Source: Halosimplex carlsbadense 2-9-1
Lineage (GTDB): Archaea; Halobacteriota; Halobacteria; Halobacteriales; Haloarculaceae
Direction of reading: 5' to 3'
Length of the DNA: 64,000 nucleotides
NCBI RefSeq assembly: GCF_000337455.1
Contig: NZ_AOIU01000018.1
Coordinates: forward strand, 1 to 64,000
In this document: positions 50,917-60,006 of the stretch, piece by piece
Layout of the letters: the number at the start of each line of letters is the position of its first letter
Numbering within the stretch: position 1 is the stretch's first letter
Program-made: the position numbers and the translations under genes
Notes under the pieces: generated by a model
Database searches by the model: none
The model's input: the letters and a program-made list of their open reading frames with translations, nothing else
What the model was told of the DNA's origin: nothing

Positions 50917-51750
50917 ATGGCTACGACAGAGGAACTCGTTCGAGCGACGAACCAGCTCGACATGTCCCTCTCGACCGAAGAGCTCGACGCGCATCGCGAA
51001 CACATCACCGACTTCATCGCGGCGCAGTACGAGGCTGCCGGCGCCGACCGCGTGGTGATGGGCCTCTCCGGCGGGATCGACAGCACGCTCACCTCGCATC
51101 TGGCCGTCGAGGCCGTGGGCGCCGAGAACGTCCACGCGCTGGTGATGCCCAGCGAGGTCAACCGCGAGTCGAACATGAGCGACGCCGAGCGAGTGGCGAG
51201 CGAACTGCTCGACGTGGAGTACGACGTGGTGGAGATCACGCCCATCGCCGACGCCTTCCTCGACGCCTTCCCCGACGCCGACGAGGACCGGATGGCGACC
51301 GGCAATCTCTACGTCCGTATTCGGGCGGTGCTGAACTACCTCGTGGCTAACACCGAGGGCGGGCTGGTGGTCGGGACGGGCAACCGGACGGAGGCGCTGG
51401 TGGGCTACTTCACGAAGTACGGCGACGGCGCCGTGGACTGTCACCCGATCGCGAACCTCTACAAACAGCAGGTCCGACAGCTCGCCCGTCACGTCGGCGT
51501 GCCCGACGACCTGGCCGGGAAGGAGGCCAGCGCCGGCATGTGGGTCGACCAGACCGACGAGGGCGAACTCGGGATGGACTACGACACGCTCGATTCGATC
51601 CTCGCGCTGCACGTCGACGGCCCGCTGTCGGTCTCGGCGACGGCAGACCACATCGGCGTGGATGCGGAGACGATCGAGCGGGTCCGCGGGCTCTACGAGG
51701 GGAGCGAGCACAAGCGTGCGGCGCCGCCGGGGCCCGAACCGCTGTACTAA
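50917..51750 (+). CDS. nadE: NAD+ synthase (ammonia-dependent type)
   Basis: The enzyme converts deamido-NAD to NAD with ATP and ammonia. The 277-residue protein has the ATP pyrophosphatase P-loop SGGIDS (residues 51-56), GNLYVRIRAVLNYLVAN, VGTGNRTEALVGYFTKYGDG and KEASAGMWVDQTDEGELGMDY. It lacks a glutaminase domain, so ammonia is the nitrogen source. A GTATTAG box 27 bases before the ATG gives a leaderless start. A Gly/Pro-rich tail ends HKRAAPPGPEPLY. Confidence 0.95.
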   Translation: MATTEELVRATNQLDMSLSTEELDAHREHITDFIAAQYEAAGADRVVMGLSGGIDSTLTSHLAVEAVGAENVHALVMPSEVNRESNMSDAERVASELLDVEYDVVEITPIADAFLDAFPDADEDRMATGNLYVRIRAVLNYLVANTEGGLVVGTGNRTEALVGYFTKYGDGAVDCHPIANLYKQQVRQLARHVGVPDDLAGKEASAGMWVDQTDEGELGMDYDTLDSILALHVDGPLSVSATADHIGVDAETIERVRGLYEGSEHKRAAPPGPEPLY

Positions 51751-51783
51751 CTCGGGAAGAACGGTCTCTTTTCGGGTCGAGCG

Positions 51784-52494
51784 CTACCGCACCGGGTTCT
51801 CGGGGCCGCGACCGAGGTACTCGGCGGTGAACGCGCGGACCATCGAGTCGTCGTACTCGTCCATCGTCAGCCGCTTGGTCCACGCGGTGAGGACGTACGC
51901 CGACTCGGGGTCCTCGTTCGGGTGCGGGACGGCGATGAAGCTCCGCCAGTTGTCGCTCTGGTTGGTCGCCCAGCCGCGGAGGTTCTCCTCGGCTTCGGGG
52001 GTCAGCGCTTCGGAGTCGTAGTAGACCACGACGGCGCCGTGTTCGAGAGAGTGGACGAGCGACTCCAGGGGCACCTGGTCGGTGTAGAAGCCGGCGGTCT
52101 CCCACGTACCGCCCCAGTGAGCGCCGCTGGTCGGCGGGACGCGCTCGTAGCCGATCTCGGTCCCCTGTTCGCGGTGGTCGAGGCCGTTCGACTCCTCGGT
52201 CTGGACCTGCGAGACGACCGACTGATCGCCGCTGTCGGGCAGGCCGCTCGCGGCGGCGGTCCCACCTGACCCGCCCATGAGGAAGGTGACGTAGACGACC
52301 AGTCCGCCCGCGACCGCGAGCAGTCCGACGAGGACGGCGGGGCCGACCCGGAAGCCGCCGTCGTCGTCGGGGTCGCGCTCGGCGACTCGCCGTCTGTCGA
52401 TCGATCCCAGTTCCCCCTCGTGGTCGGCGGCGAGGTGGTCGAGGTAGGCGTCCTCGCCGTCGAACGTCGCCCCGCAGTAGTCGCAGTCCGGCAT
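51784..52494 (-). CDS. C2H2-like zinc finger plus membrane anchor plus DUF3105 domain protein
   Basis: The 236-residue protein has a short N-terminal zinc finger (MPDCDYCGATFDGEDAYLDHLAADH, residues 1-25, a C2H2-type spacing). A membrane helix follows (about 50-70, VGPAVLVGLLAVAGGLVVYVTFL). The extracytoplasmic DUF3105 domain covers about 100-235, with YERVPPTSGAHWGGTWETAGFY and VHSLEHGAVVVYYD. DUF3105 has no known activity. The combination of a cytoplasmic zinc finger and external domain is typical for haloarchaeal members. Confidence 0.86.
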   Translation of the reverse strand: MPDCDYCGATFDGEDAYLDHLAADHEGELGSIDRRRVAERDPDDDGGFRVGPAVLVGLLAVAGGLVVYVTFLMGGSGGTAAASGLPDSGDQSVVSQVQTEESNGLDHREQGTEIGYERVPPTSGAHWGGTWETAGFYTDQVPLESLVHSLEHGAVVVYYDSEALTPEAEENLRGWATNQSDNWRSFIAVPHPNEDPESAYVLTAWTKRLTMDEYDDSMVRAFTAEYLGRGPENPVR

Positions 52495-52607
52495 TAGCCT
52501 CCTATGAGTGGTCAGCGCTTTCGAAGGTTTCGGTTGTAACAGTAGCGCGCGCGTTCCTACTCGACTGCCGCCGGGCCGTCGTTCGACCGCCGGTCGCCGC
52601 GACTCGC

Positions 52608-53288
52608 CTACCGCTCGAAGTCGGCGTGCAGGTCGGCGAACGCCTCGGCCTCGCGGCGCTCCCGGTCGGCGCGGTCGCCGTCGTCGCGCAGGCGTTCCTT
52701 GATCGCGCGGAGCGCCGCCGGGTCGTTGGCGGCGATCTCCTCGGCGACCGCCCGCGGGTCGTCGACGACGCGGGAGACGAGTCCCATCCGGTTGGCCTCG
52801 TCGGCGTCGAGGACCCGACCCGAAAGCGCGACGTCCATCGCGTCGCCGAGGCCGACGACCTCCGGCAGTCGGACGGTCCCGCCCCAGGCGCCAAGGAGAC
52901 CGATGGCAGCGCCGGATTCGGCGAACGTCCCCGCGGGCGTCGCGACGCGCACGTCGCAGGCCAGCGCGAGTTCGACGCCGCCGCCGCGGGCCGCGCCGTC
53001 GACCCCCGCGACGACGACCGACCCGCTCTCGGCGACGGTCCGCGCGACGCGCTGGCCGCGGCGAGCGAACGCTTCGGCGGCCTCGCGGTCGGGGAGGTCG
53101 ACGACCGCGTCGAGGTCGGCGCCGGCGCAGAAGGCCGAGCCGGCGCCGCGGAGGAGGACGACGGGCGCGTCGGCGCCGTCGACGGCGGATTCGAGGTCGT
53201 CGAGGGCGGCCGGCGTGAGCGCGTTGCGGCGGTCGGGTCGGTCGAACGTGAGGAGGCACACGTCGCCGTCGGTGTCGCTTTCGATCAC
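52608..53288 (-). CDS. Enoyl-CoA hydratase/isomerase family protein
   Basis: The 226-residue crotonase-fold protein has DRPDRRNALTPAAL, GAGSAFCAGADLD (first oxyanion-hole region), GVDGAARGGGVELALACDVRVA (second) and a C-terminal helix EIAANDPAALRAIKERLRDD. It is slightly shorter than the usual about 255 residues. The GTG at 53288 is the only plausible start near the conserved region. The position of catalytic Glu pairs typical of hydratases is not clear, so isomerase or another CoA reaction is possible. It stands alone, without beta-oxidation partners. Confidence 0.85.
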   Translation of the reverse strand: MIESDTDGDVCLLTFDRPDRRNALTPAALDDLESAVDGADAPVVLLRGAGSAFCAGADLDAVVDLPDREAAEAFARRGQRVARTVAESGSVVVAGVDGAARGGGVELALACDVRVATPAGTFAESGAAIGLLGAWGGTVRLPEVVGLGDAMDVALSGRVLDADEANRMGLVSRVVDDPRAVAEEIAANDPAALRAIKERLRDDGDRADRERREAEAFADLHADFER

Positions 53289-53417
53289 GGGCGGGCCTCC
53301 GTCCCGGTGGCGGATCGCTCCGTGGCCGACGGATCCGCCGTCGCAGGCGTCACCATGGGTGTTCGTCCGTAAGTCGTTTCCAAAGGTCTTTGCCCTTCCC
53401 ACCGCTAGCTGACGCCA

Positions 53418-54176
53418 ATGGAGGAAGCCGCGGCGGTCCGCGGGGCCGCGCTGGAGGCCGTGGGCGACGTCGAGCCCGACCGCCTCCGCGAGCGGATCCG
53501 TGAACGCCTCGAAGACGGGTCGATGGCACCGGGCGTACTGACGGTGTTGAGCGCCCGCGCAGTCGCTGGCGGGGCGACGGACGCCCGGTCGACCGACACC
53601 GACGCCGTCGCCGACCGCGGGGCCGGCGTGCAACTCATTTACGAGGGACTACGCCTCACCCGCTCGCTCTCCCGGGACCCGCCGTGGGAGCGCGAAGACG
53701 AACTGACCGACGGTATCCCCGAGAGCGAAGCGAGCGGGGGCTCGTCGGGGAGCGACCAGCGGGAACGGACCGACGGTGGCGACGTGGCGGTGACCGACGC
53801 CGTTGCGTCCGGTCCGACCGCGAGAGCCGACGCCGACGACGCGGACATGGACATCCTCGTCGCCGACGTGATGGTCGCCCGCGGGTTCTACCTGCTCGCC
53901 CGAACGGAGGCCGCCGGCGAAGCCGTCGCCGTCGTTCGCTCGTTCGGCGGCGACCAGACCCGCCGTCGGACCACCGGCGACGACCGCCTCGACGCCAATC
54001 TCGAGGGCGACGTGTTCGAACTCGCCGCCGTCGCGGGCACCACCGCCGCCGGCGGGTCGGTCACCGAGTCCCTGCGGAGCCACGTCGGGGCGCTCGGCCG
54101 CACGGACGGTCGGCTCCCCCTCGCGGAGTCGCTGTTCTCCGACGGGACGCCGGCGGCGCTCGCCGAACGGATCTGA
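53418..54176 (+). CDS. Haloarchaeal conserved protein, polyprenyl-synthase-like (DUF7114-like)
   Basis: The 252-residue protein is helical with features suggestive of a degenerate isoprenoid-synthase fold (MAPGVLTVLSARAV, GAGVQLIYEGLRLTRSL, MDILVADVMVARGFYLLART). It lacks the DDxxD motifs needed for catalysis. I associate it with DUF7114 from memory. It has a disordered acidic insert at about 95-140. A TCTTTGCC box lies at leaderless spacing. A regulatory or structural role in lipid metabolism would be inference. Confidence 0.7.
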   Translation: MEEAAAVRGAALEAVGDVEPDRLRERIRERLEDGSMAPGVLTVLSARAVAGGATDARSTDTDAVADRGAGVQLIYEGLRLTRSLSRDPPWEREDELTDGIPESEASGGSSGSDQRERTDGGDVAVTDAVASGPTARADADDADMDILVADVMVARGFYLLARTEAAGEAVAVVRSFGGDQTRRRTTGDDRLDANLEGDVFELAAVAGTTAAGGSVTESLRSHVGALGRTDGRLPLAESLFSDGTPAALAERI

Positions 54177-54274
54177 GCGGCCGCCGCGCCGTCCCCGACT
54201 GACCGTGTGGCTCGCCCGCACAGCGGGGGTGAGATCGAAACGCCTAAAGACGAATCGCGGCAACTCGGAAACGC

Positions 54275-54346
54275 GCCTGGGTAGCTTAGAGGTAAAGCGC
54301 GTCCTTGGTAAGGACGAGAGCCCGGGTTCAAATCCCGGCCTAGGCT
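54275..54346 (+). tRNA. tRNA-Thr (anticodon GGU)
   Basis: The 72-base plus-strand gene folds completely. The acceptor GCCUGGG pairs with CCUAGGC (one G-U), the anticodon stem CGUCC/GGACG holds loop UUGGUAA, and the T-stem CCGGG/CCCGG holds loop UUCAAAU. The discriminator is U, as in other archaeal tRNA-Thr. CCA is not encoded and no intron is present. It stands alone between the 53418 gene and a zinc-ribbon gene. Confidence 0.95.
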
Positions 54347-54569
54347 CTCCCTGTTTCTCTCGAACCAACACCGATATCTTCGCGTGCCTCGATCCGCGAG
54401 TCCCGGCTACACCTAGCGCTCGCTGTCGGGATCGGCGTCGAACGGGTCGTTCGAGCGGTTTCTCTGTCGACTCTACAGGACCGTGGGGACCGGTTTCGGT
54501 GTCGTTCGAACCTGAGAGTGCCGCGGCTGTCGGCCGGTGAGACGGAACGCGGAGAAGGGTGCCAGCGGC

Positions 54570-54932
54570 TCAGGCTGTCGCTTCGAGACAGCGCTCGTGG
54601 ACGGTTTCGCCGTCTTCGTTGGGTGAACGGACCTGGCCGGCAACGATGGGTTCGCCGCAGGCCGCACAGCGGAGGTGGTCGCTCTCGCTCTCGTCGGTCT
54701 CGGCGTCGTCGCTCTCCGTCGCGTCGATCTCGAACTCCTCGGCGAGCGGTTCGGTCACGCTACTGTCGTCGCTCGTCGCGCTGTAGCCGAGCGCGACGGC
54801 GCCGACGCCCGCGAGGGCGCCGCGGAGGCGTTTCCCCTTCCGGAGCGACCAGAGCGCGGCCGCGCCGAGGCCGGCGGCGAGAACCAGGCGTGCGATACGG
54901 CCGTTGCCGTCGTCCGACTGCGTCGAGTCCAT
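54570..54932 (-). CDS. Small membrane protein with C-terminal zinc ribbon
   Basis: The 120-residue protein has one or two membrane segments near the N-terminus (about 13-52, with a Gly-rich turn as in DUF2892 proteins). An acidic linker follows, then a zinc-binding end LRCAACGEPIVAGQVRSPNEDGETVHERCLEATA (CxxC...HxxC). GTACAAG lies at leaderless spacing upstream. Function unknown. Confidence 0.72.
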   Translation of the reverse strand: MDSTQSDDGNGRIARLVLAAGLGAAALWSLRKGKRLRGALAGVGAVALGYSATSDDSSVTEPLAEEFEIDATESDDAETDESESDHLRCAACGEPIVAGQVRSPNEDGETVHERCLEATA

Positions 54933-55321
54933 ACGTTCACAACGCACTCCGCCCCCTTGTACCCGCCGCCTCTCACCCGCGGCGAACGGGCGACGGCTCA
55001 CCGGCGCGGCGCTCGACTGCGGCTCTTCGATCCCACGGCTCACACGCTGGAGCGTCTGACTCACGTGATCGCCGTTCGACAGCTCCGGACGGGCCGTATC
55101 ACCGACTGGGGGCCATAGATCGCGGCGACGGGTACCCACGTAAGCCGGTCTTACCCGACACGGCGGCTGCGCGGGCTCGATCGGGAGCGCGCGGCGGACT
55201 CGAACCGGCCACCGGTAAGCCGTCGGTACCGAACGCGAGCCGCTGGGGCGACGAAACGGTGCCAACCCGTGGGAGTAAGCGGCCAATTGCTATCGGTGTC
55301 CCCCGACAAGTCCGGGCGACA
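54933..55321. other. Intergenic region upstream of the sulfatase-like gene
   Basis: About 390 bases separate the zinc-ribbon gene and the divergent sulfatase-like gene. I see no ORF with convincing protein character. A CAATTGCTAT element near 55284-55294 is the likely promoter for the 55322 gene. Nothing else stands out. Confidence 0.5.
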
Positions 55322-56779
55322 ATGGCCGCACAGCCGAACGTCGTCGTCGTCGTGGCCGATACCACGCGAGTCGACGACGCGTACGACTCGCAGGTCGCGC
55401 CGACCCTCGCAGAGCTCGCAACGTCGGGGACCAGGGCCACGCAGGCCGTCTCGGCGGCCCCGTGGACGCTCCCCTCCCACGCCTCGCTGCTGACCGGCAC
55501 GCCGCCCTCGGAACACGGGGCCCACGCCGACCACGAGCGTCTCGACGACCGACTGCCCGTCCTGCCCGAACCGTTCCGCGCCGCCGGCTACGAGACCGTC
55601 TGCGTCTCCAACAACACCTGGCTCAGCGCCGAGTCGGGCTTCGACCGCGGCTTCGAGGAGTTCCGTCAGATGTGGCAACTCGTCCAGTCCGACAACGCGC
55701 TCTCTGAACTCGTCGACGAGACCGAACGGAACCGCGCCCGGCTCGTCGCTCGGAAACTGTTCGACGGGAACCCTCTCGTCAACGCGGCCAACACGCTGTA
55801 CCGGCAGTTCGTCCGCGACCGCTCGGACGACGGCGCCGAGCGGTCCACCTCGTGGATCGCCGACTGGTTCGCAGACCGCTCGCGCGAGGACCCCTTCTTC
55901 CTGCTGATCAACTACCTCGAACCGCACCTGGAGTACCGACCGCCCCGCGAGACGACGGAACGGCACCTCCCCGAGGGCGCCACTTACGAGGAGGCGATGG
56001 ACGTACCCCAGAAGCCCTGGGAGTTCATGGCCGGCGATCTGGACCTCTCGGAGCGCGACCTCGGACTCCTCCGGGCGCTGTATCGGGGCGAGATCACCTA
56101 CTTCGACGAGCAGCTGGCCGCGCTCCGGACCGCCCTGCAGGCCGCCGGCGAGTGGGAGGACACGCTCCTGGTCGTCACCGCCGACCACGGGGAGAACGTC
56201 GGCGACCACGGCATGATGGACCACCAGTACTGCCTCTACGACACGCTCGTTCGGGTCCCGCTCGTGCTCCACGGCGGCGCGTTCACCGGCGGGTCGGACC
56301 TGACGGACCTCGTGAGCCTGCTGGACCTGCCGCCGACGCTGCTGGACGCCGCCGGTATCGACGCCCCCGAGGCTCGCGAGCGGTTCCACGGCACGTCCTT
56401 TCACCCCGACGCCGACGTCCCGGCCCGGGAGTTCGTCGTCAGCGAGTACGTGGCGCCCCAGCCGTCGATGGCCGCCCTGGAGCGCAACCTGGGTCGGGTG
56501 CCCGACCATCTCCGGACCTACGACCGGTCGCTCCGGGCCATCCGGACCGACGACCACAAGCTCGTCCGCGGCTCCGACGGCACCGAACGGCTGTACGACC
56601 TCGACGCCGACCCGGGCGAGACGAGCGACGTGGCCGACGCGCGCCCCGACCGCGTCGCCGACCTGACCGACGCGCTCGACGACTGGCTCGACTCCGTCGA
56701 CGCCGCGGGCGACCGCGAATCCGTCTCCATCGGCGCCGAGCGCAAGGCGCGGCTCGAACAGCTTGGATACTTGCAGTAG
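55322..56779 (+). CDS. Sulfatase-like hydrolase/transferase (alkaline phosphatase superfamily) with non-canonical nucleophile
   Basis: The 485-residue protein has PNVVVVVADTTR at the N-terminus (metal ligand Asp13), the nucleophile region PWTLPSHASLLTG (48-59), and VVTADHGENVGDHGMMDH near residue 285 with further metal ligands. Canonical sulfatases have a C/S-x-P-x-R motif whose Cys/Ser becomes formylglycine. Here the corresponding motif is T-L-P-S-H, with Thr49 as nucleophile. Thr nucleophiles occur in phosphoglycerol transferases and phosphonate or phosphodiester hydrolases of the same superfamily, so sulfatase activity is doubtful. No signal peptide is visible, so it is probably cytoplasmic. 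Confidence 0.87.
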   Translation: MAAQPNVVVVVADTTRVDDAYDSQVAPTLAELATSGTRATQAVSAAPWTLPSHASLLTGTPPSEHGAHADHERLDDRLPVLPEPFRAAGYETVCVSNNTWLSAESGFDRGFEEFRQMWQLVQSDNALSELVDETERNRARLVARKLFDGNPLVNAANTLYRQFVRDRSDDGAERSTSWIADWFADRSREDPFFLLINYLEPHLEYRPPRETTERHLPEGATYEEAMDVPQKPWEFMAGDLDLSERDLGLLRALYRGEITYFDEQLAALRTALQAAGEWEDTLLVVTADHGENVGDHGMMDHQYCLYDTLVRVPLVLHGGAFTGGSDLTDLVSLLDLPPTLLDAAGIDAPEARERFHGTSFHPDADVPAREFVVSEYVAPQPSMAALERNLGRVPDHLRTYDRSLRAIRTDDHKLVRGSDGTERLYDLDADPGETSDVADARPDRVADLTDALDDWLDSVDAAGDRESVSIGAERKARLEQLGYLQ

Positions 56780-56812
56780 CGGTCCCGGGAAGGCGCTTCT
56801 CGGGCCTGCGGT

Positions 56813-57532
56813 TCAGAGCGTCCCGTAGCGGTCCCACACATCGTAGACGCTGTCGCCGTCGCGGATGTCCGAGCGGACGTTGTTTTCCTGTTCGAGCTCC
56901 TCCTCACCGCGTTCGAGCACCTCGTCGACGATGTCGGGGTCGATGACCGCGATCGACTGGTAGTCGGCGAAGATCACGTCGCCCGGCGCGATGGTCACGT
57001 CGTGGACCTCGACGGGCACGTCCCATTCACGAAAACTGACGCGACCGAACGACTCGATGGCGCTGTGACCGTCCGACCAGACGGGGAACTCGTGTTGCTC
57101 GATCATCGTCGAGTCCCGCGTCGGGCCGTCGATGAGCGCGCCCGTGGCGCCGTTCTCCTGGACGATCGTACTCAGGAGCTCGCCCCACAGCCCGACCTCG
57201 GTGTCTTTGGGCGCGGCCATGACGACGAAGTCGCCCTCGTCGGTGGCCTCGAGATACTGGAAGAAGTCGATGTCCTCGGCGTCGCGGTCGTCCTCGACGG
57301 CCTCGTCTTCGCCGTCGTCGTCGTCCTCGGGATCCCACTCGCCCTCGGCGTACCCGATATCGACGCGCTGGGCGGTGTGTGCGGTCCCGACCGTCGGTTC
57401 TTTCGACCAGACGGGGCGGATGCGGGTGCCGGGGATGACGTTGTCGTCGATACCCATCTCGTCGGTGATGTCGTTGATCAGGGCGCTGTGGAGGTTCTCC
57501 AACCGGTCGCGCTTCTCGGGTGTGAGCGTCAT
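56813..57532 (-). CDS. RraA-like family protein
   Basis: The 239-residue protein matches the RraA/HMG aldolase family. It has HSALINDITDEMGIDDNVIPGTRIRPV at the start, GELLSTIVQENGATGALIDGPTRDS (glycine-rich phosphate or substrate loop with GxxRD), and VTIAPGDVIFADYQSIAVI (GDVIFAD...). In bacteria such proteins either inhibit RNase E or act as oxaloacetate decarboxylase/HMG aldolase; archaeal members are probably the latter. There is an acidic insertion (about 64-85, DPEDDDDGEDEAVEDD) absent from bacterial RraA. Confidence 0.83.
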   Translation of the reverse strand: MTLTPEKRDRLENLHSALINDITDEMGIDDNVIPGTRIRPVWSKEPTVGTAHTAQRVDIGYAEGEWDPEDDDDGEDEAVEDDRDAEDIDFFQYLEATDEGDFVVMAAPKDTEVGLWGELLSTIVQENGATGALIDGPTRDSTMIEQHEFPVWSDGHSAIESFGRVSFREWDVPVEVHDVTIAPGDVIFADYQSIAVIDPDIVDEVLERGEEELEQENNVRSDIRDGDSVYDVWDRYGTL

Positions 57533-57646
57533 GGCGGTTCTATCCCAGGGACTCGATACGCGGGAAAAAGCGTGTCCGTAGCGGCAGACTGGACCGGAGC
57601 AGCCGGGATTCCAGCCGGAGGGCTCCTGGGACGGTGGCCCGCTCGC

Positions 57647-58573
57647 TCAGAGGCCGGCCAGCACCCCGTCGGCGAACTGGTCGAGCACCGCCCGCACGTC
57701 CCGGTCGGGATCGGTCTGGCGGACGTTCACCATGACGTGGTCGACGCCCGCGTCGCGCAGGTCCCGGACGTGCTCGACCAGCCAGTCGGTCCCGGCGGCG
57801 TACCCCTGGTGGATGCGCTCCGGTCCGGCGGTCGGGTCCTCGGCGAGCGCGACGTGGAGCACCTGCACGTACGGTTTCTCGCCCGCGACCGCTCGCCAGT
57901 CGTCGACCTGCTCGGCCACGTCCTCGGCGGTGCGCTGGTAGTACACCCAGCCGTCGCCGCGCTCGCCGATCCACGACAGCGACTGGCCCGCGTGGCCGGT
58001 CACCAGCAGCGGGAGCGTCTCGGTCGTCGGCTTCGGCAGGAGATCCATCGACCCGTCGAGGCTCCCGAACGGCGTTTCGATCTCGGGGTACTCCTCGGCC
58101 CAGACCGTTCGTAGCGTCCGGACGGACTCGCGGAACAGTTCGTCGGTCCCCTCCTCGTCGACGCCGAAGGCGGCGTACTCGGGCGGGCGGTCGCCGCTGG
58201 CGACGCCGAGGACGAGCCGCCCGTCAGAGAGGCGGTCGACCGACGCCGCGGCCTTCGCGACGTGCAACGGGTGGCGCAGCGGCAGGACGATACTCCCCGT
58301 CGCCAGCGCCACGTCGTCGGTGTTGGCGGCGACGTGCGAGAGGAACACCCAGGGGTCGTACACCTGCCCGGCGTCGTCGAACCGCGGCCAGAACAGCGGC
58401 ACGTCGCGAAACCACAGCGCGTCGAAACCCAGGTCTTCGGCGTAGGCGGCGAGGTCGGTCTGCTCTCCCAGCGGCGGGATCGGCCCGTCGGCCGTCGTGA
58501 TCGGGAAGAACAGGCCGACGGAGAAGTCGTCGCCGAACATCCGGCGATACCCGCGGTTCGCGTGGTCGGTCAT
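57647..58573 (-). CDS. Luciferase-like monooxygenase family oxidoreductase (TIGR03571-like)
   Basis: The 308-residue protein has the LLM fold: FSVGLFFPITTADGPIPPLGEQTDLAAYAEDLGFDALWFRDVP, TGSIVLPLRHPLHVAKAAASVDRLSDGRLVLGVASGDRPPEYAAFG, LPLLVTGHAGQSLSWIGERGDGWVYY. It should bind FMN or F420. In haloarchaea F420 is present, so an F420-dependent reaction is likely; substrate unknown. No neighbour gives a pathway. Confidence 0.87.
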   Translation of the reverse strand: MTDHANRGYRRMFGDDFSVGLFFPITTADGPIPPLGEQTDLAAYAEDLGFDALWFRDVPLFWPRFDDAGQVYDPWVFLSHVAANTDDVALATGSIVLPLRHPLHVAKAAASVDRLSDGRLVLGVASGDRPPEYAAFGVDEEGTDELFRESVRTLRTVWAEEYPEIETPFGSLDGSMDLLPKPTTETLPLLVTGHAGQSLSWIGERGDGWVYYQRTAEDVAEQVDDWRAVAGEKPYVQVLHVALAEDPTAGPERIHQGYAAGTDWLVEHVRDLRDAGVDHVMVNVRQTDPDRDVRAVLDQFADGVLAGL

Positions 58574-58696
58574 CGCTCGCCGGTTGGGTCGACTCCGTGG
58601 AGAAGTTCCCGGTCTCGGTCTCGACGCGCGAGCGACTCGCGGCCACCCTGGCGATGCCGGCCGGTAGCTCTTGCACGGCCGCGTCCGAACCCCAGT

Positions 58697-59251
58697 GTGA
58701 CCCGCTCCGACCGGGAAACCGCCGCTGACACGTCCACATCGTCGCCGATATCGACCGCCGTCGCGCTCGCGCTCGCCGCGTCGCTCGCCTGGGCGGGGGT
58801 CGCCGCCGCCGGCTTCGCGGGCCCCGGTGAGCCGCCCGCCGACGGCGCCGACTCGGACGCGGCCTCTCCCACTCCGCGAGTCCCGAACGAGAGCGAGACG
58901 CCGCGGGCGAACGGGACGGACGCGGTCGCCCTCGACGTGCAGGAGATCCGAAACTGCGGCGACCGCTGTCGCCGGGTGACGGCAAACGTCACGAACAACG
59001 GGACCGAGACGCTCCGGAACGTCACCGCGCAGACGCGGATCTACGCGAGCGACAGCCGGATCTGGGGCCGAAACTACAGCTTCGGGAACCTCTCGGCGAA
59101 CGCGTCGGCCGAGCGGACCGCCAGGATCGAGCTCTCGCTGCCCGAACTGCTCCGCGTCGCTCGAAACGACGGCCGCGTCCGCATCAAGACGACCGTCCGG
59201 TGGGACGGCGGAAACGCGACGTTCACCGAACGGCGCCGCGTACTCGACTGA
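58697..59251 (+). CDS. Exported protein with CARDB-like domain
   Basis: The 184-residue protein has a polar N-terminus and a hydrophobic segment (about 20-40, AVALALAASLAWAGVAAAGF), a signal peptide or anchor. A Pro/Ser/Glu-rich spacer follows. A beta-sandwich at about 75-180 has RRVTANVTNNGTETLRNVTAQTRIY and SFGNLSANASAERTARIELS, the pattern of extracellular adhesion-like CARDB domains. Two cysteines (CGDRC) may form a disulphide. The GTG at 58697 is the first reasonable start. Function unknown. Confidence 0.7.
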   Translation: MTRSDRETAADTSTSSPISTAVALALAASLAWAGVAAAGFAGPGEPPADGADSDAASPTPRVPNESETPRANGTDAVALDVQEIRNCGDRCRRVTANVTNNGTETLRNVTAQTRIYASDSRIWGRNYSFGNLSANASAERTARIELSLPELLRVARNDGRVRIKTTVRWDGGNATFTERRRVLD

Positions 59252-59293
59252 TCGGGGTTCGTCGCCCGGGACACACGGTCACCGGGTCGCGCC

Positions 59294-59437
59294 CTACAGG
59301 CCCACGAGGTCGTCGAGTTCGACGTCGTCGACGCGACTGCCGCAGGCCGAACACTCGCTGACGTTCGTCGGCGCCGGACCGCCTTCCATATGCACTACGC
59401 CACAGTCCGTACACACTTCGAGTTCTGCCTGGAGCAT
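59294..59437 (-). CDS. Small zinc-ribbon protein, 47 residues
   Basis: The frame from ATG 59437 reads MLQAELEVCTDCGVVHMEGG, then a second CSACG at residues 29-33, ending LDDLVGL. Two CxxCG knuckles make a complete zinc ribbon in a very small protein. Haloarchaea have dozens of such CPxCG-related proteins, several needed for stress or biofilm phenotypes. No specific family identified. Confidence 0.75.
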   Translation of the reverse strand: MLQAELEVCTDCGVVHMEGGPAPTNVSECSACGSRVDDVELDDLVGL

Positions 59438-59543
59438 ACACCGGAGGGAGTCCGCTCGGGGACACATGGGCTTTGTGCCGGTCGGCAGTCGGGAGTCAGC
59501 CGGCTCGGAGTCGGTCAGGCGGAGCGGTCCCTTCGAGCGGCGG

Positions 59544-59912
59544 TCAGGAGTCGAACGATTCGATCCGGTCGGCCAGCCCGGCGGTGCGGTCGTCGTCGGC
59601 GAGCGCCGCGCGGATCGCGTCGGCGGGGGGAACCAGCCGATAGTTCGGCCGCCCCTTGCCGGTGGCGGAGGTGTCGTCGCGCACGCCCTCGACGACGCCG
59701 TCGGCTTCGAGTTCGTTCAGCGTCCGGGCCACCTCGGCCTCGGCGACCGTGCCGAGTACGTCGCCGTCGACGGCGTCCATCGCATCGTTGCACGCCCGTC
59801 GAATCTCGCCGGCGTGGGCCGGCGTCTCGTCGCGCACGGACAGTTCGACCACGCCGGCCACCACGACGCGCGACGCCAGCGACTCCGAATCGAGCTCGGC
59901 TCGTTCGCTCAT
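59544..59912 (-). CDS. Winged-helix-like regulator candidate
   Basis: The 122-residue protein has helices that look like an HTH (HAGEIRRACNDAMDAVDGDVLGTVAEAEVARTLNELEADGVVEGVRDD), followed by a wing GKGRPNYRLVP. The sequence resembles archaeal winged-helix DNA-binding proteins. No sensor domain. The start at 59912 (MSERAEL) is used instead of an upstream ATG nine codons away. Target genes unknown. Confidence 0.7.
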   Translation of the reverse strand: MSERAELDSESLASRVVVAGVVELSVRDETPAHAGEIRRACNDAMDAVDGDVLGTVAEAEVARTLNELEADGVVEGVRDDTSATGKGRPNYRLVPPADAIRAALADDDRTAGLADRIESFDS

Positions 59913-60006
59913 GGCAGTCCGTTCGAACGGACCTGTCATAACGATTGTGTGAGATCTGGCGGCTCTCGTCCGGTCGCGCGCATGGCTCGCCTGCCCGCGA
60001 GCGCGT

